A DNA stretch of 64,000 nt from Ruminococcus sp. UBA6407 (lineage in GTDB: Bacteria > Bacillota > Clostridia > Oscillospirales > Ruminococcaceae): positions 64,688 to 128,687 of the forward strand of contig DJPR01000006.1 in assembly GCA_002438605.1 (NCBI GenBank). Direction: 5' to 3'. This document shows positions 1 through 8,541 of this stretch, one piece after another. The notes under the pieces are model-generated. The model did not search any database, had not been told where the DNA came from, and saw nothing but the letters and a program-made list of their open reading frames with translations. Within the stretch, counting starts at the first letter, position 1. The number at the start of each line of letters is the position of its first letter. A program made the translations under genes and the position numbers.

Positions 1-431
1 TATCCGATTAAATGCTGGGCAGGCTGATTTTCACTGTACCTTACAGGAATTTCAAAAGAAACTGAATATATATTTTCATCAGCAGGGCATATGCTTTCAA
101 ATGCAAACGGTACTTTTTCTGAAGAAAGCTTATTAAATTCCGTTCTGTCTGAAGCTATGCTTCTGTATTTTGTTATATCTCCGTTGTTGGCAATTACTGT
201 TATATATTTAGACTTTTTATTAACAAGCGGTATAAAATTCCTGTCATATATAAGACCGTCTCCCGCATTGACTTTAACTGTATATTTCCCGTAATTCATA
301 GCTTTCTGTGCATATTCAGCCTTTGTTGCCAAATCAAAATACCTTAAAATAATAAAAGCTAAAACAGCAGTAAAAATAAACGCCATTAAAAAAATTCTTT
401 TGTCAAGAGGATAACGCTTAATTTTAATCAC
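1..431 (-). CDS. Penicillin-binding protein, N-terminal part (truncated by window edge)
   Basis: About 143 residues are visible, running off the left edge without a stop. After a short basic start there is one membrane anchor (about residues 14-30), then NAGDGLIYDRNFIPLVN, which matches the RGxIYDRNGxxLA signature opening the dimerisation domain of class B penicillin-binding proteins (FtsI/SpoVD type). Near the edge QPAQHLIGY matches the A.H.iGY motif that follows in the family. The transpeptidase domain with its Ser-x-x-Lys site would lie outside the window. The start is uncertain: GTG at 431 is in frame and just behind a promoter-like sequence, but the AAGGAG there overlaps it. The family role is septal or spore peptidoglycan cross-linking; which one cannot be told here. 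Confidence 0.75.
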   Translation of the reverse strand, partial: MIKIKRYPLDKRIFLMAFIFTAVLAFIILRYFDLATKAEYAQKAMNYGKYTVKVNAGDGLIYDRNFIPLVNKKSKYITVIANNGDITKYRSIASDRTEFNKLSSEKVPFAFESICPADENIYSVSFEIPVRYSENQPAQHLIG

Positions 432-449
432 TCCTTAAGCACTCAAATC

Positions 450-479
450 ATTATACAGCACCACACAAGTCACTTCCAA
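450..479 (-). promoter_or_regulatory. Putative sigma-A promoter of the penicillin-binding protein gene
   Basis: On the minus strand TTGGAA (479-474) and TATAAT (455-450) are separated by 18 nt, about 20 nt before the GTG at 431. The -10 is perfect and the -35 is 4 of 6. Confidence 0.5.
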
Positions 480-775
480 AAATTTTGTGCGCTTTATAAT
501 AATTTCCTCTTTTTTCAAAATTATACTTCATGAGATACAGAACGGACTTTTCGTATATCAAGAAAAAAGGCGAAAGCATGACTGCCGCAAAAAGTATAAT
601 AATTCGATTTTAACGCAAAATAAATCTGAAAAAATCTTATAACCTGTTTTCATTGATAAAATAATTAGCAGTTTAAATTATTATATCGTCTTAATGCATA
701 TTTTAAACCAGATATTTTGTCTAAAATGAATAAAAAAACAAGTTGAGATTGAGAATAATATTCAATTCAAAAGGA
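480..775. other. AT-rich divergent intergenic region
   Basis: This 296-bp stretch lies between divergent genes and holds no ORF with a ribosome site. The only structure seen is a palindrome GAATAATATTC at 753-763, just upstream of the adhE -35 box; its role is unknown. Confidence 0.5.
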
Positions 776-804
776 TTGACAAAAAAATAACAACGTTGTA
801 TAAT
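776..804 (+). promoter_or_regulatory. adhE promoter overlapped by a Rex-like operator
   Basis: TTGACA (776-781) and TATAAT (799-804) are both perfect sigma-A boxes with a 17-nt spacer. The same bases contain TTGACAA-AAAA-ATAACAA (776-793), which fits the Rex operator pattern TTGTTAA-N4-TTAACAA at 11 of 14 positions and covers the -35 box. Rex is known to repress fermentative alcohol dehydrogenase genes in clostridia until NADH rises, and a rex gene lies in this window at 44695-45339. Binding itself is inferred. Confidence 0.75.
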
Positions 805-825
805 TAATTACAGGAGATAATTAAT

Positions 826-936
826 ATGCATTTTCAACTGCATGTTTCCGAAAGGATAAGGGAAAGCCGAGAGGCAGAGCTCGCTCCTTCTTATAAGACT
901 GCTTTGAACGCATTTATATGTGTATTGCTGTCTTAA
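826..936 (+). CDS. Putative 36-aa leader peptide upstream of adhE
   Basis: ATG at 826 is preceded by AGGAG (813-817) at 8-nt spacing and opens 36 codons to TAA at 934. The peptide starts MHFQLHVSERIRESREAELA and ends in a hydrophobic FICVLLS. The region is visibly richer in GC than its flanks and lies wholly inside the adhE 5' leader, 50 nt before adhE. An 8-bp inverted pair (ATATGCAT near 824-831 and ATGCATAT near 943-950) could enclose the ORF in one RNA stem. It may be a regulatory leader peptide, or the conservation could be of an RNA structure and the ORF accidental. I recognise no homologue. Confidence 0.4.
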   Translation: MHFQLHVSERIRESREAELAPSYKTALNAFICVLLS

Positions 937-986
937 TTAATTATGCATATCGCAATATTATATATTATTGAATGGAGAGTATCTTT

Positions 987-3602
987 ATGAAAGAAGAAAC
1001 AGTAAAGAACACAGGCTTAATCGATACTGTTGAAGCACTTGAAGCTAAGCTTGCTGAGGTTAAGGCTGCACAAGCTGAATTCGCTACTTTTTCTCAGGAA
1101 AAGGTTGACGCTATCTTCAAGGCTGCGGCTATTGCTGCTAACAAACAGCGTATTCCTCTCGCTAAAATGGCTGTAGAAGAAACAGGTATGGGTGTTGTTG
1201 AAGATAAGGTTATCAAGAACAACTATGCTGCTGAATACATCTATAACGCTTACAAGAACTGCAAGACTTGCGGCGTTATTGAAACAGATTCAGCTTACGG
1301 CACAATGAAAATTGCTGAACCAATCGGCGTTATCGCTGCTGTAATCCCTACTACAAACCCAACTTCAACTGCTATTTTCAAGACACTTATCGCTTTAAAG
1401 ACAAGAAACGCTATTATCATTTCTCCTCACCCAAGAGCAAAAAAATCAACTATTGAAGCTGCTAAAATCGTTCTTGACGCTGCTGTGGAGGCAGGTGCAC
1501 CAAAAAATATTATTGCATGGATTGATGTACCAAGCCTTGAACTTACAAACACGGTAATGAAGGAAGCTGACATTATCCTCGCAACAGGCGGTCCGGGAAT
1601 GGTTAAGGCTGCTTATTCAAGCGGTAAGCCGGCTCTCGGTGTTGGTGCCGGAAATACTCCTGCTATTATTGACAGCTCTGCTGACATTCTTCTTGCCGTT
1701 AACTCAATTATTCACTCAAAGACTTTTGATAACGGTATGATTTGTGCTTCTGAACAGTCAGTAATCGTTGATAAGAAAATTTACGATAAAGTTAAAAAAG
1801 AATTTGAATACAGAGGATGCTATATTCTCAAGGAAGATGAAACTGAAAAGGTTAGAAAGACTATCCTTATCAATGGTGCTTTAAATGCCAAAATCGTTGG
1901 TCAGTCTGCATACACTATCGCAAAACTTGCAGGTGTAGATGTTCCTGAAGATACAAAAATCCTCATCGGTGAAGTTACTTCTGTTGACCTCAGTGAAGAA
2001 TTTGCTCACGAAAAGCTTTCTCCTGTACTTGCTATGTATAAGGCTGATGATTTCAGCGATGCTGTTGAAAAGGCTGACAGACTTGTTCAGGACGGCGGTT
2101 ACGGTCATACATCTTCACTCTATGTTAATGCAGTAACTGAAAAAGAAAAGATTGACACATTTGCTGCAAGAATGAAAACATGTCGTATTCTCGTTAATAC
2201 TCCATCTTCACACGGCGGTATCGGTGACCTCTATAACTTCAACCTTGCACCGTCACTTACACTTGGCTGCGGCTCATGGGGCGGCAACTCAGTTTCTGAA
2301 AACGTTGGTATCAAGCATCTGCTTAACATTAAGACCGTAGCTGAGAGGAGAGAAAATATGCTTTGGTTCAGAACACCTCAGAAGGTTTACTTTAAGAAAG
2401 GTTGTCTGCCTGTAGCTCTTGATGAATTGAAAACTGTTATGGGCAAAAAGAAGGCATTTATCGTTACAGACCAGTTCCTCTATCAGAATGGTTATACAAA
2501 GTGCATTACTGATAAGCTTGATGAAATGGGCATTAAGCATACTACATTCTTTGATGTTGCTCCTGACCCGACTCTTGCTTCTGCAATGGAAGGTGCAAAG
2601 GCTATGACTGCTTTCGGTCCTGACTGCATTATTGCTGTCGGCGGCGGTTCAGCTATGGACGCAGGTAAAATTATGTGGGTTCTTTATGAGCATCCTGAAG
2701 CTGACTTCATGGATATGGCTATGCGTTTCATTGATATCAGAAAGAGAGTTTACACATTCCCTAAGATGGGCGAAAAGGCTACATTTATTGCTGTTCCGAC
2801 ATCTTCAGGTACAGGTTCTGAGGTAACTCCGTTTGCTGTTATTACTGATGAAAAGTCAGGTACAAAGTATCCGCTTGCTGATTACGAACTCCTTCCTAAT
2901 ATCGCTATTATTGATGCTGATATGATGATGAATCAGCCTAAGGGTCTTACATCTGCATCAGGTATTGACGCTATGACTCATGCTCTTGAGGCTTATGCTT
3001 CTGTAATGGCTACTGATTATACAGACGGTCTTGCTCTTAAGGCTCTTAAAAATATCTTTAAGTATCTCCCGTCAGCATATGAGAACGGTGCTAATGATCC
3101 GATTGCAAGAGAAAAAATGGCTGATGCTTCAACCATGGCAGGTATGGCATTTGCAAACGCATTCCTTGGTGTTTGTCACTCAATGGCTCATAAGCTTGGT
3201 GCATTCCACCACCTCCCACACGGTATTGCAAACGCTCTCCTCATCAACGAGGTTATGAAGTTCAATATTGCTACTGCTCCAAGAAAAATGGGTACTTTCT
3301 CACAGTATCAGTATCCGCATGTTCTTGAAAGATACGTTGAATGTGCTAACTTTGTTGGCGTTACAGGTAAAAATGATATGGATACTTTCAATAAGTTCCT
3401 TGAAAAGATTGATGAACTTAAAGAAAGAGTTGGAATTAAAAAGACTATTAAGGATTACGGCGTTGATGAAAAGTACTTCCTTGATACTCTTGATAATATG
3501 GTTGAACAGGCATTTGATGACCAGTGCACAGGTGCTAACCCACGTTATCCGCTTATGAAGGAAATTAAGAAAATGTACCTTAAGGTTTACTACGGCGAAT
3601 AA
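987..3602 (+). CDS. adhE: Bifunctional acetaldehyde/alcohol dehydrogenase
   Basis: An 871-residue AdhE. The N-terminal half is a CoA-acylating aldehyde dehydrogenase (acetyl-CoA to acetaldehyde, NADH), with the catalytic Cys in the segment FDNGMICASEQ near residue 250. The C-terminal half, from about residue 455, is an iron-dependent alcohol dehydrogenase with the GGGSAMDAGK nucleotide motif and the metal-binding HALEAY and HSMAHKLGAFHHLPHG histidines. Together they reduce acetyl-CoA to ethanol and recycle two NADH; the enzyme forms spirosomes in other bacteria. ATG at 987 is chosen because GGAGAG lies 9 nt upstream; the earlier in-frame ATG at 972 overlaps that ribosome site. It stands alone between its own promoter and a terminator, with putative Rex control and a long leader. 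Confidence 0.97.
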   Translation: MKEETVKNTGLIDTVEALEAKLAEVKAAQAEFATFSQEKVDAIFKAAAIAANKQRIPLAKMAVEETGMGVVEDKVIKNNYAAEYIYNAYKNCKTCGVIETDSAYGTMKIAEPIGVIAAVIPTTNPTSTAIFKTLIALKTRNAIIISPHPRAKKSTIEAAKIVLDAAVEAGAPKNIIAWIDVPSLELTNTVMKEADIILATGGPGMVKAAYSSGKPALGVGAGNTPAIIDSSADILLAVNSIIHSKTFDNGMICASEQSVIVDKKIYDKVKKEFEYRGCYILKEDETEKVRKTILINGALNAKIVGQSAYTIAKLAGVDVPEDTKILIGEVTSVDLSEEFAHEKLSPVLAMYKADDFSDAVEKADRLVQDGGYGHTSSLYVNAVTEKEKIDTFAARMKTCRILVNTPSSHGGIGDLYNFNLAPSLTLGCGSWGGNSVSENVGIKHLLNIKTVAERRENMLWFRTPQKVYFKKGCLPVALDELKTVMGKKKAFIVTDQFLYQNGYTKCITDKLDEMGIKHTTFFDVAPDPTLASAMEGAKAMTAFGPDCIIAVGGGSAMDAGKIMWVLYEHPEADFMDMAMRFIDIRKRVYTFPKMGEKATFIAVPTSSGTGSEVTPFAVITDEKSGTKYPLADYELLPNIAIIDADMMMNQPKGLTSASGIDAMTHALEAYASVMATDYTDGLALKALKNIFKYLPSAYENGANDPIAREKMADASTMAGMAFANAFLGVCHSMAHKLGAFHHLPHGIANALLINEVMKFNIATAPRKMGTFSQYQYPHVLERYVECANFVGVTGKNDMDTFNKFLEKIDELKERVGIKKTIKDYGVDEKYFLDTLDNMVEQAFDDQCTGANPRYPLMKEIKKMYLKVYYGE

Positions 3603-3619
3603 TTATTTATAAATATATT

Positions 3620-3650
3620 GAGGCATGATTAATTTCATGCCTCTTTTTTT
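3620..3650 (+). terminator. Rho-independent terminator after adhE
   Basis: GAGGCATGA (3620-3628) pairs with TCATGCCTC (3635-3643) over a 6-nt loop and is followed by seven T. Confidence 0.92.
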
Positions 3651-3720
3651 GCTCCACCAATTAAATCTTGCATTAAGAGTTAGTTGTGGAGGAGCAATAT
3701 AACCTGTCCGCATAAATTGT

Positions 3721-4422
3721 TTACATACATAGCTTCTCAAGTTGGTTTCTCAGCTTTTTTATTATCTTTTTTTCAAGTCTTGATATATATGACTGCGAAA
3801 TTCCGATTATCTCAGCAACTTCTTTCTGCGTTTTCTCCTTTCCGTCTATAAGTCCGAAACGCATTTCCATTATTTCCCGCTCGCGTCCGCCAAGTTCACA
3901 AACAGCATTTCTCAGCATTTCACGCTCTGCTTCATTTTCGATGCCTTTATTGACAATATCCTCATCTGTTCCTAAAATATCCGAGAGCAAAAGCTCATTT
4001 CCGTCATAATCAATATTAAGTGGTTCATCAATAGAAAGTTCATTGCGATATTGAGATGACTTTCTCAAAAACATCAATATCTCATTTTCTATACATCTTG
4101 ATGCATATGTTGCGAGCTTTATTTTCTTATTCGGACAAAATGTATTTACTGCTTTAATGAGTCCGATAGTACCGATTGAAACCAGATCCTCTACTCCGAT
4201 ACCGGTGGACTCAAATTTCTTTGCAATATAAACTACCAATCTTAAATTATGTACAATAAGCTGTTCACGAGCATTGCTGTCATTTTGTTCAAGCATTTCA
4301 AATACTTTTGTTTCCTCTTCTCTTGAAAGAGGCGGCGGCAGTGTATCAGGCCCGTTTATATAGTGAACCTTTCCACTCATTATTTTTTTTATTTTTTTCA
4401 ATAATTCTGAAAATATCTGCAT
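3721..4422 (-). CDS. sigE: Sporulation sigma factor SigE (pro-form)
   Basis: A 233-aa sigma-70 family protein close to Bacillus SigE in length and motifs: the [17 protein letters not shown] segment typical of SigE, region 2 ([26 protein letters not shown] spans residues about 81-107), [14 protein letters not shown], and region 4 helix-turn-helix [19 protein letters not shown]. The first ~20 residues are basic and amphipathic and correspond to the inhibitory pro-sequence removed by SpoIIGA, slightly shorter than in Bacillus. It directs early mother-cell transcription during sporulation. It is downstream of spoIIGA in the same orientation (98-nt gap). AAGGAG is well spaced before the ATG. Confidence 0.95.
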   Translation of the reverse strand: MQIFSELLKKIKKIMSGKVHYINGPDTLPPPLSREEETKVFEMLEQNDSNAREQLIVHNLRLVVYIAKKFESTGIGVEDLVSIGTIGLIKAVNTFCPNKKIKLATYASRCIENEILMFLRKSSQYRNELSIDEPLNIDYDGNELLLSDILGTDEDIVNKGIENEAEREMLRNAVCELGGREREIMEMRFGLIDGKEKTQKEVAEIIGISQSYISRLEKKIIKKLRNQLEKLCM

Positions 4423-4520
4423 TATAAGCTCCTTTCTGTCCTTCTTTTAAAATAAAATATTTATATTATACTTTTTAATGCAAATTTGCAAATAGCTCTA
4501 AAAAATTTTCAGACTATAAA

Positions 4521-5348
4521 TTAAACTTTTAAAAGCTTTGGATTAAAAATCGCCTCGCTCTCACTGCTTTTTATTCCAATAAGTACGTCTACGCCTTTTT
4601 TAAAAGCTGTATCCTCATTTACAATTATCACCTCATCAGGCATAAAAACAGGTATCATACCACTGTTTCCTATTGTTGAGTATGGTATTAAACGAAAACC
4701 TTTCGGAAGTTTTGCAGATTCATTTATACTGTTAACATTCAATATTGATGAAAGACTCTCAATACTGCAAATTATAACAGGCTTACCGCTGAAAAAATCC
4801 ACAAGAGAATTTCCTGTATCAGCAAGTCCATCTATTGACGTCATTCTCCCTTTATACTTTACATATATTTTATATTTTAAGCCAAGTGTTGAACTCTTGT
4901 CAATGAAAAAACGTGCTATACATAACGAAAAATAAAGCACAGCAGTTACAATTATCAAAAGCAGCAATGAAAAATCAATATAAAAATATGTATTATTAAA
5001 ATGAACAAATGACGGCTGCAGCCATATATATACTGCATAAATCACTCCTGCAAAAATGAAGTTTGACATGATAAAGCAAAAAAAGTTAATAAGCAGTCTT
5101 ATTTTATCATGAAATCCAAAGGCAGCAGCTACAATAGTCAATGCGGCAAAAAGTTTTATTATTATATTTACTGCACTATTTAACCTAGGCAGCAAAATCA
5201 TAAGTGAATATATGCTTCCATACGCTGATGTAAACAAACATCTTAGCATATTTATTCGGCTGTGAGTTACTTTTGCTGTTGTTCTAAGCAAAAAGAAATT
5301 AACATATATATTCAAAACTATTAAAATATCAATATATAACGTCTGCAT
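4521..5348 (-). CDS. spoIIGA: Sigma-E processing peptidase SpoIIGA
   Basis: A 275-aa membrane protease. The N-terminal ~155 residues form about five hydrophobic segments; the C-terminal domain carries GLADTGNSL, the DTG-type aspartyl protease motif of SpoIIGA (Asp at about residue 178). In the known system it dimerises in the mother-cell face of the asymmetric septum, is activated by the SpoIIR signal, and cleaves pro-SigE. The adjacent sigE downstream supports this. AGGCGG precedes the ATG. Confidence 0.92.
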   Translation of the reverse strand: MQTLYIDILIVLNIYVNFFLLRTTAKVTHSRINMLRCLFTSAYGSIYSLMILLPRLNSAVNIIIKLFAALTIVAAAFGFHDKIRLLINFFCFIMSNFIFAGVIYAVYIWLQPSFVHFNNTYFYIDFSLLLLIIVTAVLYFSLCIARFFIDKSSTLGLKYKIYVKYKGRMTSIDGLADTGNSLVDFFSGKPVIICSIESLSSILNVNSINESAKLPKGFRLIPYSTIGNSGMIPVFMPDEVIIVNEDTAFKKGVDVLIGIKSSESEAIFNPKLLKV

Positions 5349-5367
5349 TTCATCACCGCCTGTTATT

Positions 5368-5400
5368 ATTATAATGCAGAGCTTGTGCGATTTATGTCAA
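5368..5400 (-). promoter_or_regulatory. Putative long-spacer spoIIGA promoter with 0A-box-like sequence
   Basis: On the minus strand TTGACA (5400-5395) and TATAAT (5373-5368) are both perfect but 21 nt apart, and transcription would start about 15 nt before spoIIGA. Bacillus spoIIG has a comparable over-long spacer (22 nt) and depends on Spo0A. TGTCAAA at 5395-5401 is one base from the 0A box TGTCGAA and overlaps the -35. Spo0A control is inference. Confidence 0.5.
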
Positions 5401-5426
5401 ATTTATAATGTCAGAAATAATCCATA

Positions 5427-5489
5427 TTAAAGACAATTACACATCTTCCTGATGTGTTCAACCATTTCTATGCTTTGAAGCCATTTCAT
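5427..5489 (-). CDS. Possible 20-aa small ORF
   Basis: ATG at 5489 with AGAGAGG 5 nt upstream opens 20 codons (starting MKWLQSIEMVEHIRKMCNCL) ending in TAA. It sits downstream of the hairpin element at 5587-5672. No homology recognised; it may be part of the degraded mobile element or a chance ORF. Confidence 0.2.
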   Translation of the reverse strand: MKWLQSIEMVEHIRKMCNCL

Positions 5490-5586
5490 AAAATCCTCTC
5501 TTATATAGACAAATACGGATATACTTGATGAGCCTCTGTCTTGAAATCAAACTGTACAAACCACCGTATCTGCCTAATAATAACAG

Positions 5587-5672
5587 CCCACCAGATAATA
5601 AAACATCCCCGGGCTTTAGCTCGGGGATCAATAATTTTATGTTACTTTACAAATCGTTTGTTATCAGGTGGG
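5587..5672 (-). mobile_element. Nested inverted repeats, probable IS200/IS605-type relic
   Basis: An outer pair CCCACCAGATAA (5587-5598) / TTATCAGGTGGG (5661-5672) pairs with one mismatch. Inside it is a tight hairpin, TCCCCG...CGGGGA, at 5606-5627 with a TTTA-centred loop. Subterminal hairpins of this shape mark the ends of IS200/IS605 elements. No TnpA or TnpB ORF remains in 5401-5745, so this would be a non-autonomous copy or remnant; the assignment rests on shape only. Confidence 0.4.
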
Positions 5673-5745
5673 TAGATGATATGACAGAAAATTAGTCAGC
5701 AGATATTTCACAAGGCTGTCAGTCAGGCTTTACACAATGCTGTAT

Positions 5746-6999
5746 TTATTTGCTTTTATTCTTTTTGTCTTTAACAATTATACTTTTTTCTTCTGTAAAA
5801 TAATCATTTGTATTGGCAGAAAGTTGTTTCTTTACTAAACGACTATTAACAGTTTCTTTAAACATAGGATAAATAACTGCAAAGCATGGAACAGCTAAAA
5901 TCATTCCGACAAATCCAAAAAGTCCGCCGCCAATGACAATAGAGAATAAAATCCAAAATGCATTCATGCCCAATTGATTTCCCAATATTTTGGGTCCGAT
6001 TACATTACCGTCGAGCTGCTGCAATATAATTATCATTATTATAAACGCAACTGTTTTGCTTGGATTTGAAAGAAGAATTAAAAGTGCTGAAGGAACTGCA
6101 CCTATAATTGGCCCAAAGAATGGAATCATATTCGTTACACCAACTATTACACTTATAAGTACAATATATGGTAAATCCAAAACATTCATAGCAACGAAAC
6201 ATATCATTCCTATTATAAAAGAGTCCAGAGCCTTTCCTGATAAAAATGATATAAATTTTTCGTTTGCATCTCGACTGAAACTTAAAATTTTACTGCTTTT
6301 TTGTTCACTGAAAAAAGCATATACAACCTTTTTTGCCTGTGCTGTAAACAATTCCTTGCTGAACAATAAATAAACAGATACTATTGCACCTATTAAAAAG
6401 TCCTTCACTCCTGATATAAATGATAATGCACTTCCTGTAAGATTTGCAAGCAGTCCGCCCTTTGAAAAAAGATTTTCAAGCTGAGGCTGCAATGAGTTTG
6501 CCATAGACAGTGCAACAGATTCTATTGTATCCATTTGGTCATAAATAAATTTCTTTATTTCAGGATTTGCGTTTTTCAATTTCTCAAATTTATTTTCAAC
6601 AAAATGCTGTATGTTATCAAAGTAACTTTGCATATTATTCAAAATATTTTCAATACTTGATATTATTTCAGGAACTATACTTGCAATCAATGCGAAAATT
6701 GCTGCAAAGAATATTGTCATGGTTATCAGTATTGATATTGCTCTGGCTATTTTTTTATGCGGTTTCTTTCGATTAGTAAGCTTTGAAATATACTTTTCTA
6801 CAAACCTTAGTATTGGATTTAACAGATATGCAATGACAAGTCCCCATATAATAGGTGCTGTTACCTTTAAAAGCTTGTTGAGATAAACCTGTAAAATTGA
6901 TATTTTAAATATTGCTATTATTATCAGCAGACATATCGTAAAGGTTATTATAACATAGCCTGCTATAGTATTATACTTGGAATTAAATTTAAATTTCAT
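5746..6999 (-). CDS. AI-2E family transporter (PerM/YtvI-like membrane protein)
   Basis: A 417-residue polytopic membrane protein. Two or three hydrophobic helices at the N-terminus (ITFTICLLIIIAIF, APIIWGLVIAYLLNP) precede a long soluble segment (~110-200), then further helices with the family signatures LPYIVLISVIVGVTNMIPFFGPIIG and PKILGNQLGMNAFWILFSI. The family exports autoinducer-2 or other small molecules, or acts in Na+/H+ exchange; substrate cannot be told. ATG at 6999 is chosen because GGGAG lies 7 nt before it; the longer frame start at 7023 would overlap gatB. It is the last gene of the ligA-gatCAB run. Confidence 0.85.
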   Translation of the reverse strand: MKFKFNSKYNTIAGYVIITFTICLLIIIAIFKISILQVYLNKLLKVTAPIIWGLVIAYLLNPILRFVEKYISKLTNRKKPHKKIARAISILITMTIFFAAIFALIASIVPEIISSIENILNNMQSYFDNIQHFVENKFEKLKNANPEIKKFIYDQMDTIESVALSMANSLQPQLENLFSKGGLLANLTGSALSFISGVKDFLIGAIVSVYLLFSKELFTAQAKKVVYAFFSEQKSSKILSFSRDANEKFISFLSGKALDSFIIGMICFVAMNVLDLPYIVLISVIVGVTNMIPFFGPIIGAVPSALLILLSNPSKTVAFIIMIIILQQLDGNVIGPKILGNQLGMNAFWILFSIVIGGGLFGFVGMILAVPCFAVIYPMFKETVNSRLVKKQLSANTNDYFTEEKSIIVKDKKNKSK

Positions 7000-7015
7000 T
7001 AAATTACTCCCATTT

Positions 7016-8452
7016 TTAATCATTCAGATACTTTGTGATAATTTCCTTTACAATTCCAGGATTTGCTTTACCCTTTGAAGCTTTCATACATTGTCCTACC
7101 AAATAACCAAGTGCATTCGTCTTTCCGTTTTTGTAGTCATTTACAGATTTCTCATTTGCTGCAAGAATATCCTTTGCAAGCTTTTCAAGGAAGTCTGTAT
7201 CAGAATTTTGTGCAAGACCCTGTTCCTCTATTATTTGTGCAGGTTCTTTATCCTCATTAATTATAATTTCAAAAACTTTTTTAGCCGCAGAATTCGAAAT
7301 TGTTCCTTTTTCAACTTCTGCAATAAGTACGGCAAGTCTTTCAGCATTAAGAGGAGTATCAAGGATACTCTTTCCTGTATCATTCGTATATTTTGATATA
7401 TCTGCAAGTATCCAGTTGCTTATATTCTTTGCTGTACACTTGCCAAGAGCTGTACACTCATCAAAAAGCTTTGATTTGTCAATTGATTCTGCAATAAGTG
7501 TTGCGTCAACCTGAGAAAGTCCAAAGTCCTTTACATAGCGTGATATTTTCTTGTTAGGAAGCTCCGGTATGCTCTCTTTAAGTTTCTGTATCCTGTCCTC
7601 ATCAATAACAATAGTAAGCAAATCAGGTTCAGGAAAATAGCGGTAATCCTGTGCATCTTCCTTTGTACGCATAGTAAAGCTCATGCCCTTTGCATCGTCC
7701 CAGCGGCGTGTTTCCTGTATTACAGTACCACCTGCTTCAAGAACCTCAATTTGTCTTTTAGCCTCGTATTCAATTCCTCTTACTGCTGCACTGAAACTAT
7801 TTACATTTTTCATTTCGCAGCGTGTACCAAATTCTGATGAACCTTTTTCTCTAACAGAAACATTAACGTCACAGCGAATTGAACCCTCCTGCATTTTGCA
7901 GTCTGATATATTTATATATTGTAATATCGACTTTATTGTTTCAAGATATGCCTTTGCTTCCGCAGAACTTCTTATATCAGGCTCTGAAACAATTTCAATA
8001 AGCGGTACACCACAACGATTCAGGTCAACGAGTGAACCTGCAAAAGATTCATCATGCAAAAGCTTTCCTGCATCCTCTTCAATATGAATTCTTGTTACGC
8101 CAATTGTTTTTTCAATTCCGTCAACCATAATGTCCAGATGACCGTTTTCACAAAGCGGAACTTCTGCCTGTGAAATTTGATATGCTTTTGGCAAGTCAGG
8201 GTAAAAATAGTTTTTTCTGTCCTGCTTGCATACACTGTTAATCTTACAGTTTAAAGCATGTCCCATTTTTATTGCATAGTCCACAACCTTTTCATTTAAA
8301 GTCGGAAGTGTTCCCGGCATACCCATGCAGATAGGGCAAACCTGTGTGTTTACTTCAAGTCCGAAAGCATTGCGGCAGTCGCAGTAGATTTTCGATTCTG
8401 TATTAAGTTCAGCATGAACTTCAAGTCCGACTACTATTTCATAATCTTTCAT
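7016..8452 (-). CDS. gatB: Asp/Glu-tRNA(Asn/Gln) amidotransferase subunit B
   Basis: 478 residues from ATG 8452, the normal GatB length. Begins MKDYEIVVGLEVHAELNT, the family start, with zinc-binding cysteines in IYCDCRNAF and QVCPICMGMPG, and ends in a YqeY-like helical tail domain. It binds the mischarged Glu-tRNA(Gln) or Asp-tRNA(Asn), activates the acyl group with ATP and uses ammonia channelled from GatA. The frame is open to 8590 but the extra 46 residues are not family-like and derive partly from the adjacent repeat. GGGAG precedes the chosen ATG. It is separated from gatA by a MITE-like repeat. Confidence 0.96.
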   Translation of the reverse strand: MKDYEIVVGLEVHAELNTESKIYCDCRNAFGLEVNTQVCPICMGMPGTLPTLNEKVVDYAIKMGHALNCKINSVCKQDRKNYFYPDLPKAYQISQAEVPLCENGHLDIMVDGIEKTIGVTRIHIEEDAGKLLHDESFAGSLVDLNRCGVPLIEIVSEPDIRSSAEAKAYLETIKSILQYINISDCKMQEGSIRCDVNVSVREKGSSEFGTRCEMKNVNSFSAAVRGIEYEAKRQIEVLEAGGTVIQETRRWDDAKGMSFTMRTKEDAQDYRYFPEPDLLTIVIDEDRIQKLKESIPELPNKKISRYVKDFGLSQVDATLIAESIDKSKLFDECTALGKCTAKNISNWILADISKYTNDTGKSILDTPLNAERLAVLIAEVEKGTISNSAAKKVFEIIINEDKEPAQIIEEQGLAQNSDTDFLEKLAKDILAANEKSVNDYKNGKTNALGYLVGQCMKASKGKANPGIVKEIITKYLND

Positions 8453-8541
8453 TATTTTTAATTCTCCCTTTTTATTATTCTCCACCTCATTTTGCATTTC
8501 TATATAAATTAAATTTTTACTGTAATATTTCTGCTGAATTA

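Noticed and set aside
91..294. 67-residue plus-strand frame at the left edge
   Set aside because: Antisense to the penicillin-binding protein, whose reading shows recognisable family motifs.
972..986. ATG at 972 as the adhE start
   Set aside because: It overlaps the ribosome site GGAGAG that fits ATG 987, and the extra residues are not AdhE-like.
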